From Macrotis lagotis (lineage: Eukaryota > Chordata > Mammalia > Peramelemorphia > Peramelidae), in NCBI RefSeq assembly GCF_037893015.1, contig NC_133658.1:10821396-10885395 (forward strand): a DNA stretch of 64,000 nucleotides, given 5' to 3'. Below, piece after piece: positions 1 through 9,604 of this stretch. A model generated the notes under the pieces. That model was not told the origin of the DNA, searched no databases, and saw only the letters and a list, made by a program, of their open reading frames with translations. A program made the position numbers and the translations under genes. Within the stretch, counting starts at the first letter, position 1. Each line of letters opens with the position of its first letter.

Positions 1-626
1 TAAAAATTCTTTTTTAATCAAATCAAATTTTTAAATCGATTTTGAAAATCAAACAGTAGATTACTGTAGTTCTTTACTACTGTTTCTTTTGTAGCCACTC
101 TCTTCTACTGATCCACTTCTCTATTTCTTAGCCAGTACCAGATCTGTTTCTCTTTAAAATGATTGGGGAAAACAAGAGTGAGGGCCTTTTCACCCCTAAA
201 TTTATGATGTTATTATACTAAGTGCTATAGAAATGTGAGAAATTATAAGGCCAGTTATATATTCAGTTGTGACCCAGACAGTCCCACTGGGATCACATGG
301 CTGAAAAGACTAATGAGCATATAATTCTACTTGTAAGTTGCCCATCCTCCTATCAGCTGAAGAGCTCCCTGTATGATCTCTACCTTCACGAGTATCTGTG
401 GAATCTTCAAAATCATGGATCGTGTGCTTAAAAAGCTAGAAGGATCTTTGGAACATTTCTAGTACAACTCTTCATTTTATACTTGAAGACAATTCTCTTT
501 ATGAAGGTTCAATGATTTGCTTATGGTTGTATCACTAAGTATCAGAGGCTCATCTTGGACCCAGGTTTCCCTGATGCCAAGTCTTCACTGTGGCTACTAT
601 GCCAGGATGCATATGAGTGAAGGATC
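1..626. other. No gene; AT-rich sequence with a MIR-like remnant
   Basis: No coding signal is visible. Roughly 470-600 resembles an antisense MIR: a CATTTTATACTTGAAGACAA stretch, then an ATTTGCTTATGGTTGTATCA stretch and a GACCCAGGTTTCCCTGATGCC-like end match the usual order of an inverted MIR. The rest is unclassified. Confidence 0.4.
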
Positions 627-679
627 CTAACATGAGAAAAAGAGCCAAAAAATAAAGAAAAAGTTGGTTTCCTCTTTAC

Positions 680-819
680 CGTACCCTTGGCCGACCATGA
701 TCAGTCGGAAAATGTCTACACATGCTTCATGGCTTGTCCATGGCACTTCCATTAAATTCATGAATCTCCAAAAGGCAGACTTGCCAGACTCCACATGGAG
801 AGATACCATCTGAAACTTG
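680..819 (-). CDS. Possible internal coding exon, product not recognised
   Basis: On the minus strand an open frame of about 45 codons reads like a natural protein, with residues such as ESGKSAFWRFMNLMEVPWTS and then EACVDIFRLIMVGQGYG. It is not low complexity and matches no repeat consensus I know. Splice-like signals bracket it. In transcript orientation CTACACAG precedes the segment, so the exon would start at 819, or at 810 after TTTCAG. A donor-like G|GTAAAG follows base 680. The frame stays open upstream of the acceptor. The + strand here also keeps three CpGs (TACCGTA, GGCCGA, GTCGGA), uncommon in this window. I cannot name the family, and no second exon was found in the window. It may be a real exon of a minus-strand gene, a decayed exon, or chance. 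Confidence 0.25.
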
Positions 820-1224
820 CTGTGTAGACTCCAAACCTCATTAAAGTGTAGAACAAGTTATCTCAGATAATACATTTTAGGGAAAGAAGTAAAAAAAAAA
901 TTATAGCAGTAAAGGAAGCAAGCATTAAAAGCTGCTGCAGACTGACATCTTTTGCCAAATGTCCTTCTACAAGCTCAGTTGTTTTAACTCTCAGAAGAAA
1001 AATCACCTCTGGCAACATTGCCTTTGGAACCCTGTTCCTCTTTCCTTAACTTTTTTTTTTAAATCACTCTACAAAGTTAGCCCACCTAGTGGGATCAAAA
1101 ACCACTTACATACTCAAATACCACCTGCCAGATAGTTTCTTTTCCCTTACTCAAACTTGCTAACCATTCACATTTTGTAAGACTGTTCTCTTCAGGCACA
1201 GAAAGAATAGGGGATCACCACTGC
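820..1224. other. No gene seen; unclassified single-copy sequence
   Basis: Mixed AT-rich sequence with an A10 run near 891 and a T10 run near 1051. No repeat signature or reading frame of note. Confidence 0.4.
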
Positions 1225-1233
1225 TAAATGATT

Positions 1234-1380
1234 TTTTTATGATTTTACAAGGCAAATGGGGTTAAGTGGCTTGCCCAAGGCCACACAGCTAGGTAATTAT
1301 TAAGTGTCTGAGATGGGATTTGAACCCAGGTACTCCTGACTCCAAGGCCAGTGCTTTATCCACTGCGCCACCTAGCCGCC
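1234..1380 (-). mobile_element. tRNA-derived marsupial SINE (WSINE1/CORE-SINE type)
   Basis: Antisense copy: T-rich start, GGCAAATGGGGTTAAGTGGC, CACACAGCTAGGTAATTATT, then GGATTTGAACCCAGGTACTC (inverted box B) and a CCACTGCGCCACCTAGC end (inverted box A). It is flanked by the direct repeat TAAATGATT (1225-1233 and 1381-1389), as expected of LINE-mediated insertion. Confidence 0.92.
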
Positions 1381-1403
1381 TAAATGATTCTTAAGTCAAA
1401 AAA

Positions 1404-1408
<5 letters not shown>

Positions 1409-1438
<30 letters not shown>
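1409..1438. repeat. (TG)n microsatellite
   Basis: Fifteen uninterrupted TG units just downstream of the SINE. Confidence 0.97.
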
Positions 1439-1439
<1 letters not shown>

Positions 1440-1574
1440 TGTGTATACCATATCTGGTAATATCATAAATGAAGACTAAATAAGAAAATGCTCTCAGATG
1501 CTTCCTGATTAATGGATATTTTCTGATTTTGTGATATTTTCTACTAGAAACAATTCACATATCTACACTGATTT

Positions 1575-1690
1575 ACCAGTCAGTCAGCATTATTTATTAA
1601 TCATAATTCCCTATGTGTCAAAGACTGTGCTGAGTCCTGAGAATACAAAACCAAATACTTTGCCCTCAGAGAACTTATATTCTTTCATGA
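1575..1690 (-). mobile_element. L2 LINE 3' end, antisense
   Basis: The order is CAGCATTATTTATTAATC, CTATGTGTCAAAGACTGTGC, then a CTCAGAGAACTTATATTC stretch. This matches the reverse complement of the L2 3' terminus (segments like 'ctcaaggagcttacattc' in mammals). Diverged. Confidence 0.6.
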
Positions 1691-1859
1691 ATTTCCCCAC
1701 AATTTTCTTTCCTTTGTAAAATAGATAACACTTCTAATGCTATTATCATTTTGTAGAGGAGAAATGTGAGGTTTAATAAGGGTCAAATTGGACCTCAAAC
1801 TTATGTCAGTTAACCAAGAAATCCATTGGACTTTACTGTTTATTGTGAATTAGAAACTG

Positions 1860-2020
1860 TCGTGTGTTATATGATCATCCCCAAAGGACCTTAAAATCCT
1901 TTCATTTTTATAGATAGAGAATCAGATCCAGAAAGTGACTGATCCAAGATCATAAAGTTTCTGAACATTGAACTTGAACTGTGTTCCAACTAGATCTCTG
2001 ACTTCTCTCGTTCCACCATG
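1860..2020 (-). mobile_element. MIR-type SINE remnant, antisense
   Basis: TTCATTTTTATAGATAGAGA, AGTGACTGATCCAAGATCAT and TTGAACTTGAACTGTGTTCC follow the order of an inverted MIR (oligo-T side, core, box B side). Diverged, so boundaries are approximate. Confidence 0.55.
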
Positions 2021-2239
2021 ATCTTTCTGGTTGCCTCAATACTCTGCTGACCCTGTCCTCTTGGGCATAGGATTACCCCTACCTCTTGCTCCTGCCTCTA
2101 CTTTCCTAACTACCTCTGGCCAGTAGTTGTAACTGAACTGATTTTGATTCTGCTTTGTGGGCTCTGTTGCTGGCATCTGTGTTGACTTGACTGTCTCTGT
2201 CTTAATACTTCAGGACCCAGCCAGTGTGGATCAAAGTTC

Positions 2240-2405
2240 TCTGCAAAGAGCACTGACCTTCCCCTGCTAAACGTGGAATTCTCCTACATTCAAATCTGAA
2301 CTCGGCCACTTCTGACCTCTATGATTTGGACAAATTTCAATTATCAAATGAAAGGTTGGACAAGATGATAGCTGAGGTCCTTTCTGGCTCTAAATCTGTG
2401 ATCCT
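2240..2405 (+). mobile_element. MIR-type SINE, sense
   Basis: Ends with the characteristic GGTTGGACAAGATGATAGCT, GAGGTCCTTTCTGGCTCTAA and ATCTGTGATCC tail. The head carries AAATCTGAACTCGGCCACTT. Confidence 0.6.
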
Positions 2406-3111
2406 CTCTGCCCCTGTGTTCCCAGGGCCGTTAAGTGCCAAACACTATTGGTAGTTTATATACTTGGGTCTCCAAGTTCATTGCTCAGAAGATTCTTTAT
2501 TTTCTGCTAGATATTTTACCTGAAGTTAAAGTTTATTGCTATCTGCTGAGTCATTTTACTTTGGTTATACTTTTATGCTCTAAATAGGCAGGTTTCAGTC
2601 ACAGATCTGGCTAACTTGAAGAGTTTTTCCCCCTGGTCTTTTCCTTTAATTCTAAGTTTTAACTGCTATAAATTTATTTTAAAATGTGGTCACTGGATTT
2701 CGTTTCATAGGTAGAAAGAGAAGATGCCTTGTTTCTAAAGTGTTTAGACTGTCTGAGTGTTCCCTTGACATCCTTACCATGTTAAGAAAATTCAAGTAAG
2801 GCTTCCAGTATGTTGGGTGGTACCTCTGTAGTGCTTGGGAGGACATGGGTAAGGATCATCTAATCTGGAGATGTGTGGATAATTCTTATTCTGTAGGGTC
2901 AGAAGGAGCTTCCAAATGGATACAGCAACAGGTTGATTATAATATTTCAGGAAACAAAGCATAAAGTTAAATAAATTAATATCTTAGTACAATCTGATAC
3001 TTTTTAATCATCTTGAGGATTCTTAATTCTCTCCTTCTGTCACCAATATAGTCCCACAAAAAAGACACTGGCTATTTTTCCTCTTGTCATTTGTTGTCAA
3101 AGTTACATTGA

Positions 3112-3185
3112 GCACAGTTACATTGAAATGATGTTGTCCGACATTCTATTTTATTTAACTGGTCAAAGGTTATTAAAGTAGTTAA
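3112..3185 (+). repeat. Left arm of a 74-bp inverted repeat
   Basis: This 74-nt segment matches the reverse complement of 4200-4273 without gaps, 66 of 74 positions identical by hand alignment (89%). It starts GCACAGTTACATTG and ends TTATTAAAGTAGTTAA. A short internal direct repeat, AGTTACATTGA at 3101-3111 and 3116-3126, overlaps the outer edge. Similarity stops at both ends. Family unknown. Confidence 0.85.
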
Positions 3186-3374
3186 GATCTGCTCAGAACC
3201 CAGACTCTGGCTATGAGACTTGAATACAGTCAAGCTAGATTGTGCAGTATCCCACCATTTGTCAACTCTAATTCTTTCTCAGTCCACCCTAGCGTTTATA
3301 TTTCCCTCTCATCTCCAATTTGTCTTCTATATATCTTATTTATATATAGTTTGCTTTTGAGTTATTTCCTCCAC

Positions 3375-3510
3375 TGGACTCTGAATTTCTTGAGGGCAAG
3401 GATAGTCTTTAGCTTTTTCTCTTGATCTCCAGTGCTTGGTATAGATCCTGGAATATAGTAGGAGCTTAATATAATGCTTTTTGACTTACTGTTCATTTAC
3501 ATACACCATT
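3375..3510 (+). mobile_element. L2 LINE 3' end, sense
   Basis: GACTCTGAATTTCTTGAGGG, CAAGGATAGTC, then CCAGTGCTTGGTATAGATCC and TAGTAGGAGCTTAATATAAT. This is the standard order of the mammalian L2 3' terminus. Confidence 0.75.
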
Positions 3511-3571
3511 CCCCTCTAGGAAGAATATGGAAGGCATGAGAAGAGGCATGAGATCATGGTGAGACCTCTCT

Positions 3572-3738
3572 CTCTTTTTATTGTTTTTTTTTTATTTTAT
3601 TTTTACAAGGCAATGGGGTTAAGTGGCTTGCCCAAGGCCACACAGCTGTGTAATTTTTAAGTGTCTGAAGCTGGATTTGAACTCAGGTACTCCTGACTCC
3701 AAGGCCTGTACTCTATCCACTGTGTCACCTAGCTGCCC
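3572..3738 (-). mobile_element. tRNA-derived marsupial SINE, intact target duplication
   Basis: Antisense full-length copy (GGCAATGGGGTTAAGTGGC to GTCACCTAGCTGCCC). The flanking direct repeat TGAGACCTCTCT is identical at 3560-3571 and 3739-3750, 12 of 12, which indicates a relatively young insertion. Confidence 0.95.
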
Positions 3739-3796
3739 TGAGACCTCTCTTTGAGACAGTACACAACTCTGTGAATCTGTTTACCTGAGTGGCATA

Positions 3797-3798
<2 letters not shown>

Positions 3799-3842
<44 letters not shown>
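3799..3842. repeat. (TG)n microsatellite
   Basis: Twenty-two uninterrupted TG units. Likely polymorphic. Confidence 0.97.
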
Positions 3843-3844
<2 letters not shown>

Positions 3845-4199
3845 TTCTGTGTGGTATGAGCTCCTGGGAAAGTCTTAGTGATGTACAATGCTTGAGATCT
3901 TTGTTACAGAATATCTCAAAGGTCTAGGCAATAATGACTCCATGATATAAGGGGCGCTATATCTGTTTTCTTGGAAATTCTTTCAAACCCTTCCTTGTCC
4001 GCGTTGGCCAGTCTGAATTAGAGAGCATTGTATTATGGTAATGTGTGGTTCAAGGATGTTGACATCTTTCTTCATTGGTCCTTATTTGGTGAGGGCCATG
4101 GTTTACTCTTCTCTCTGTGTGTGAATCTCAGCCAACATATCTCCCTTTATGGAAACAATGATACCAATTATCAGGTCAACTAAAATGCAGTGTTTCTTG

Positions 4200-4273
4200 T
4201 TAACTACTTTAATAAGCTTTTACCTGCTAAATAAAATAGAAGGTCAGCCAACATCATTTCAATGTAACTCTGC
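4200..4273 (-). repeat. Right arm of a 74-bp inverted repeat
   Basis: Reverse-complement partner of 3112-3185, ungapped with eight substitutions. The arms enclose about 1,014 bp holding an L2 3' end, a SINE and a (TG)n tract, and no transposase-like frame. It could be two opposed copies of one unnamed repeat, or an old inverted duplication. Confidence 0.85.
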
Positions 4274-4490
4274 TCCCCACTGCAAAAGCCAGCCTTTGCT
4301 GGAGCCAAGAAGAGGTTATTAATAAGATACTAAAAACACAATTAATTGCTTTATTTAAGAACCCCCATCAATTATTAGGCTGTGACCCCACTGACAATAC
4401 TGAAATCAAGCCCCAGTCGCAATGGTCAGAGTTTACTGATATTCCAGGAAAATTAATATTTGCTTGCCATGACTTCTTCCTCATTATGGA
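4274..4490. promoter_or_regulatory. Candidate conserved non-coding element
   Basis: Does not match the common repeats and has homeodomain-like AT motifs: ACACAATTAATTGCTTTATT, CATCAATTATTAGG and AAAATTAATATTTGC, next to TTTGCTGGAGCC. The call rests only on composition and absence of repeat signature. Confidence 0.25.
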
Positions 4491-4499
4491 TCTATTATT

Positions 4500-5400
4500 A
4501 GAAAGAAGCACAGAATCTCAAAGTACTATAGAGGTTTGGGGGCCATCTAAGTCTACCTGTACCTGAATAAGAATTCCTTCTGAACCAGGCTACAAATAGT
4601 CATCTAATTTATGTTTAAACACATCCATAAAGGGGGAACCACATCCTTTCCTCGGTAACATTTCATCTTTATAAAAATATTTGAAATCAAATATTTTTAT
4701 TTTAAATAACAAAATTTCAAAGTAATAAAATTTTAAGATAAAATTAAAGGAATCATGTAAAATCAAAATGTTAGAAAAATATTTCAAATAAAAAATTTCA
4801 AAGTAACAAAAATAAAATCAAGATCATCAAATAATAAAAAAGTATTAATAAACTCATTTCAATGCATAACGTTTTAAAGAAAAACACATTTTCTTCCTAT
4901 ATTTCTGTATCAGTATATAGATGAAATTCTCCATTGGTTCTCCATTAGAGCATAGCCTACTCTATCTTGAGACAAGTCTATTTGTTGACATCGTTGCCAT
5001 CCGTTCATTTGCCTCTTTGCAGCTCCCATTCTTTGTTCTGCCCTCTGGGGTTATGCCACCGACTGACACAATATAACTTAGCTCTAACATAGCGATGTCG
5101 TTTCAGTCCTCTTCAAGTATGGAGGGTGACAACCATATTCCGTAAACTCAAAGCTTTTTATTATCACGATGGCCTTTCTCTGGATTTTCTAACTTATCAA
5201 TGTTATTTCAAAAATGTGGCAGCCAGAATTGAGCTTAACAAACTAGATGTGATCTAACCAGGGCAGAGAACAACTGCATTATTATCTCCTCATTGCCAGA
5301 TACCAGTCTTATCTTAATTCTGTCTGGGATCCTGTTCATTCTCGGGGCTAGCATAGCAAATTAATTGCATCAGTCTGAATACTCCCACTAAAAAGAACCC
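4500..5400 (+). mobile_element. L3/CR1 LINE 3' region, sense
   Basis: The sequence follows the CR1/L3 3' order: AGTCTACCTG, AGGGGGAACCACATCCTTTC, TTCTGCCCTCTGGGG, TCCTCTTCAAGTATGGAGGG, then CTTATCAATGTTATTTC, GTGGCAGCCAGAATTGAGC and AGATGTGATCTAACCAGGGC. An AT-rich stretch (about 4665-4900) interrupts it. No intact ORF remains. Confidence 0.7.
4671..4700. repeat. Perfect AT-rich hairpin in the L3 interruption
   Basis: ATAAAAATATTTG (4671-4683) and its exact reverse complement (4688-4700) flank a 4-base AAAT loop. Nearby, AAAATTTCAAAGTAA occurs at 4711-4725 and again at 4792-4806, 81 bp apart. Confidence 0.85.
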
Positions 5401-5429
5401 AATACATTCTCTAAGGATAATGTTAGCGT

Positions 5430-5590
5430 GAAAAAAACCTGAGTTTGTTGTAGTAGGCTCTAGGCTCAAATCCTTTTATTGCCTGTAGTTGAGGCATTTA
5501 ACTCCTCTGGTCCTCAGTTTCCTTTTATGTAACATAAGACTAGGTAGTCTCTAAGGTTCCTTCCAGCTCCAAGACCCCATGTGGTTTATG
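5430..5590 (+). mobile_element. MIR-type SINE, sense
   Basis: GGCTCTAGGCTCAAATCC, CTCTGGTCCTCAGTTTCC, then GTCTCTAAGGTTCCTTCCAG and CTCCAAGACCCCATG match MIR with its long tail. Confidence 0.7.
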
Positions 5591-6049
5591 AATTGGTGGA
5601 GGACAAAAAAGTCATTATCGGGAGTCCAAATGTCTTAGTCCGTGCTAAATGTAGCTACGTGAGTAACTCCCATAGAATATGATTTTCTGAAGAGTAGGGA
5701 CTGATTCATTTTTTTCTTAGCATAGTTAGTGTTTATTGAATTAAATTGGTCACTGGATGAAAGATAAACACTGTCCACCCAAACTTGTGTTCAAAGACTG
5801 CCCATCTTGGGATAGCCAACTAGGGTTTGTGTTCTAAGAAGCTAGAGTCATCTTCGAGTCACAAGGAAGAATCCAAGGAAGAGGGAGTAGAGGTTCGAAT
5901 TTTTTTAAACCATAAATAAGAAAACAAAAAATGAGTCAACAATTCTATAGAATAACAAATAGATACATTTTCAAAAACCTAGCAATGAAAGGAAGGTTTT
6001 CACAGGTATATGACAGATATTCAAAATCGACCCAAGTCTCAAGTGCTGT

Positions 6050-6265
6050 TTCATTTTCAGTCTTGTCTGACTCTTCATGACCCTATTTGGGGTTTTCTTA
6101 GCCCCTGGAGTAGTCTGTCATTTCCTTTTTTGAACTCATTTTACAGATAAGAACTTGAGGCAAACAGAGTAAAATGACTCATCCAAGGTCACATAGCAAG
6201 TAAGTATCTGAAGCTGTTCAAATTGTACCACCTCAGCATTTCTCAGTGCCACTTAGCTGCTTCAA
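6050..6265 (-). mobile_element. MIR-headed SINE with BovB/RTE-like tail, antisense
   Basis: TCTTGTCTGACTCTTCATGA followed by CCTATTTGGGGTTTTCTT is the inverted 'GTCRGACA...GACTGA' tail. AACTCATTTTACAGATAAG and AGGTCACATAGCAAGTAAG follow from the core, and the copy ends near CCACTTAGCTGC. Confidence 0.75.
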
Positions 6266-6333
6266 GTTATAGTATCATAGAAACAGTATTACACTTGGAA
6301 GGGATCTTGGAAATCATTTAAGCCAAGGATTCT

Positions 6334-6541
6334 TAACTTTTGTTTGGTTAAGGATAGTCTGGTGAAACCAAACTATGGACCTCTGGGACAGTGTAGTGAA
6401 CATGTCCTCCCCTTCCAATAATAATATTTTAAAGTATTAAGTAAATCGTATGGGATTATAAAAGAAACCATTAAATTGAAATACAGTTATCAAAATATTT
6501 TTAAAAGACAAGTTCACAGATCATCAGGTTCAGAACTCTGG
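6334..6541. mobile_element. Non-autonomous hAT/Charlie-like DNA transposon relic
   Basis: Termini CCAAGGATTCTTAACTTT and GGTTCAGAACTCTGG form a decayed terminal inverted repeat, with internal TAGTCTGGTGAAACC, GTATGGGATTATAAAAGAAACC and AATACAGTTATCAAAATAT as in old hAT elements. Possible 8-bp duplication ATTTAAGC/ATCTGAGT (5 of 8). It appears inserted in a MIR-type host (CACTTGGAAGGGATCTTGG before, CAACCCTGTAGCTGAAC after). Confidence 0.6.
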
Positions 6542-7029
6542 ATCTGAGTCAACCCTGTAGCTGAACCGTGGCTGAAAAATGGTCATCAGTCTTCACTTGA
6601 CAAGCTTCAATATGATAGAGACTTAAAGAAGAAAATCATTCTATTTTTGGGGGGCCTTATCTCCCTAGCTGTTACTATCTTCACCTTTAAGAATTCTTCC
6701 TATTGATTCTCTATATCTTCTACGCACCCATCTAAAATTATGTGGTCTCTCTTCAGGCAGGGGAGTAAGCTATTTATTCCCAAGTAAGTTTTTTGAGAAA
6801 AGAGGGTTCTTTTTATTTACCTTTTGTTTCTCCACTTCTCAAAACTGGAAACAGAGTGCTTTTTACAGATTAAGCCCCCACGTGATTGATTGTTTTACAT
6901 GTCTAGTCTCTGACACTGTCTACCTGACTCTTGGCCAGTTCAAAGGCATGCCCACTTAATTCTGGAGGCTCTATAAGAAAGACACAGTGAGGCTTACATA
7001 TTAATAGCTAGGCTTGAAGGTTGCAAAAG
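6542..7029. other. No gene; unclassified sequence
   Basis: Holds a CCCACGTGATTG E-box-like palindrome at about 6878 and otherwise ordinary AT-rich DNA. No reading frame or repeat recognised. Confidence 0.35.
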
Positions 7030-7250
7030 ACTCTCCCGGATATGATCTCCTTTTGACCTTATAACAACCTTGGGAGGTCATGCTATTATCATCTATCTTG
7101 TAGATGAAGGAAACTGAGGCAGACAGAGGATAAATGATTTGCCCATATCCCCAGGATCATACAGCTAGTAAATGGTGTGAGGTAGATTTTGAATGTGGTT
7201 CTTCCTGATTCCAGGACCAGTGATCTGACGACCATGCCATATGACTTTCT
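7030..7250 (-). mobile_element. MIR-type SINE, antisense
   Basis: AACAACCTTGGGAGGTCATG, CTATTATCATCTATCTTGTAG, GGAAACTGAGGCAGACAGAG, ATTTGCCCATATCC and CATACAGCTAGTAAATGG give an almost complete inverted MIR with its long tail. Confidence 0.8.
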
Positions 7251-7329
7251 CCATTTGGAGTACATCAAGGATCTGGGATACATCAAGGGTCAGGGCCATA
7301 GCAGACAGTCTAAAACTGGTCTTATTTCT

Positions 7330-7515
7330 CTTGCATCGAGATCTTTTGGTTCAGTTCCATTCATCAAGCATGTACAAGGCACCATGCTGGATATTATGCT
7401 AGCATTGGAGCTACAAGGACACAACATAAAGAAGTCTTACCCTGAGGAGTGTAACGTTCTACTGAAAGAGAATATTTACATACATAAGCAAATACAAGAC
7501 AATTTGTAGAAGGAC
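7330..7515 (-). mobile_element. L2 LINE 3' end, antisense
   Basis: CATTCATCAAGCATGTACAA, GGCACCATGCTGG, ATTGGAGCTACAAGGACACA and GAATATTTACATACATAAGC match the inverted L2 3' end. The 106-codon frame over 7189-7509 is a translation of this plus the MIR. Confidence 0.7.
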
Positions 7516-7559
7516 AGAGCTCATAGAAATAGAGAGCAGCAGAAAACCTAGTCTTCTTT

Positions 7560-7850
7560 CCCTTGATCTAAATCATCAACTATCTATTGGACATTTCAGT
7601 CCAAATTCATATTTCCAAATGAACATGTCCAAAACTGAAGTCATGATCTCAACCTTCCCCAAATCTCTATACTTTTGAGTTTCTCACTTTTCACCTGAGA
7701 ATACTACCATCATTTCAACCATATGAATTTTCAACATCCCTGAATCCTTCTCCCTTCTCCCCTATATCCAAATCATTGCAACTGTTGCCTCCAGAACCAT
7801 TTTATATACATCTCCCCCTCATATATGATTCCCAGGATCAAGTCCTCTTA
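7560..7850 (+). mobile_element. L2 LINE fragment, sense
   Basis: TCTATTGGACATTTCAGTCC, GAACATGTCCAAAACTGAAG and TCATGATCTCAACC correspond to the L2 segment encoding '...KLNMSKTE(L)I...' just downstream of the reverse-transcriptase active site. Frame broken. Confidence 0.65.
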
Positions 7851-7864
7851 ACTTACCAGACTCG

Positions 7865-8025
7865 AAGAATCATAGAATTATAAAGTGCTAGAGTTGGAAG
7901 GAACTCTAAAGATAATCTGAACCCAACATCCCATTTTATAGTTCAACAAAGCAAGGACAAGACAGAGACTAGAGCAAGTTTATGTACAGATGGAATTAGA
8001 GCCCAGATCTCTTAGACATTAAGTT
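7865..8025 (-). mobile_element. MIR-type SINE, antisense
   Basis: GAATCATAGAATTATAAAGT, GAGTTGGAAGGAACTCTAAA, CATCCCATTTTATAGTTCAA and TAGAGCCCAGATCTCTTAGA form the common marsupial inverted MIR-derived unit. Confidence 0.7.
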
Positions 8026-8129
8026 CATCAGATTTTCATTATGCTGGGTTGTGATTTTGTTCTTCTCAGAATGAAAAAAGTGGATATTCTTGTATTACTT
8101 GCTTCTTTGCAAATCAGTGCTGGTTGTCT

Positions 8130-8245
8130 GGAACAATGAAAGATCCTTGCAGATAAGGACTGTCTCACTTTTGTATTAATATTTGTGGCATCTGTCACAA
8201 TATCTTCTACTTCACAAATGTTTGTTGATTTATTGCTTGCTTCCA
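8130..8245 (+). mobile_element. L2 LINE 3' terminus, sense
   Basis: GATCCTTGCAGATAAGGACT, GTCTCACTTTTGTATTAAT and CACAAATGTTTGTTGATT match a short, diverged L2 terminus. Confidence 0.5.
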
Positions 8246-8249
8246 AATG

Positions 8250-8966
8250 CACTTATAAATCATTCAGAGATTTCTTAGGAATGGAAATTAAGCTTAATAT
8301 TTGATGATTTGAGGCATCTTAGTTGCATAACCTTCTAAAGAAAAGAGATTTACTTGACTCTAATTTTTCAGTTCTCCAATTGTCCATGTATTACTCAGGA
8401 ATCAGCAATATGTCTTTAGCAATTGCATTTACATATGCTTTCCCCTCTAAGATGCAATTCATCAGGGGGTAGATCATTTAACCTAAAACTGTATTCTTTT
8501 TTACCTTCGCCCCACTCACCTTGAATTTCATTTTCCTCTTAAGCATGTTTGTTCTGTCCTCATTTTGAAAATAGACTGAAAATAAGATTTTAATTGTTCC
8601 ATTTTCTCCCTCTTGTCTGTCAAAACTGCTAGAAAATAACCCCAACATCAAAGTTCACTTTTCCTTATTCTTCCTTTGGCACTTAATATAGATTAAAACC
8701 AAAAATACAATACAGTTTTGTTGTTGTAGATTTCTCTGAAAGACATGACTTTCTTGACTTTAAAAACCACTCTAATTATTATAGCTATATGTTTGTGTTT
8801 GTTTTGTTAGTGACATTTATGTTTGTCTTTCACTAGTGATTCAGCTTCCATCTTTCATATACATCATTAAAAAAAGCTGCATTCTTCAGAGAGCTTCCTG
8901 TGAGGTCACATCACAGGATTTCCCCCCTTTCCTTCTGGTTGCAATAATGTAGCATTATATCCTAAA
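8250..8966. other. No gene; unclassified AT-rich sequence
   Basis: No repeat family, reading frame or regulatory signature could be supported here. Confidence 0.4.
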
Positions 8967-8981
8967 GGGAATTTCATTTTT

Positions 8982-9112
8982 TTTAGGTTTTTGCAAGGCA
9001 AATGGGGTTAAGTGGCTTTCCCAAAGCCACACAGCTAGGTAATTATTAAGTGTCTGAGACCGGATTTGAACCCAGGTACTCCTGACTCCAGGGCTGTACC
9101 ACCTAGCCCCCT
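8982..9112 (-). mobile_element. tRNA-derived marsupial SINE with internal deletion
   Basis: Antisense copy lacking the usual GTGCTCTATCCACTG segment: it runs directly from CCAGGGCTG to TACCACCTAGC. The flanking duplication GGGAATTTCATTTTT is identical at 8967-8981 and 9113-9127 (15 of 15). Confidence 0.92.
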
Positions 9113-9239
9113 GGGAATTTCATTTTTGATAGGCTTCCTCCCTTTGGATCGTCTTACCATTTAGGATCTCAGACTGTGGTGTTATACCCAGCTTAAAAAA
9201 AAACTCATTGAAATCTTTCCCCAAACCTAGATTTCACAG

Positions 9240-9425
9240 CAGTCTGATAATAACACTTCAGGTTTATATCATACTTTTATGTTTATAAAGTAATGTCCTC
9301 TCAACAAATTCTTCTTAATGATTGAAAACTGAGGCACAGAGAAATTGAAATGCCTACAGTCACTGAAGCGACAAATGTCAAAGCTGAGTCTCAAATTTAT
9401 ATCTTCCAATCTCAAGAGCAATGTT
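9240..9425 (-). mobile_element. MIR-type SINE, antisense
   Basis: TATATCATACTTTTATG, TTTATAAAGTAATGTCCTCT, AAAACTGAGGCACAGAGAAA and GCCTACAGTCACTGAAGC match an inverted MIR with long tail. Confidence 0.65.
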
Positions 9426-9604
9426 TTGCTCTTTTCACTCTCTCTTGGTTTTCCCCACCTTATAGTTTGAACAGGCTTCTCCTTGTTCTCATTCATCTCC
9501 GATTTTTCTCCTTGATACTAAGCCTAGGAGCCATTCCCCTTATGCCTATCTGCTAAAGGATGTATTAGCCAATCTCCAATTTCGATGCAACTCTTAATAT
9601 TCTG

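Noticed and set aside
7189..7509. 106-codon + strand frame as a gene
   Set aside because: Coincides with an antisense MIR followed by an antisense L2 terminus.
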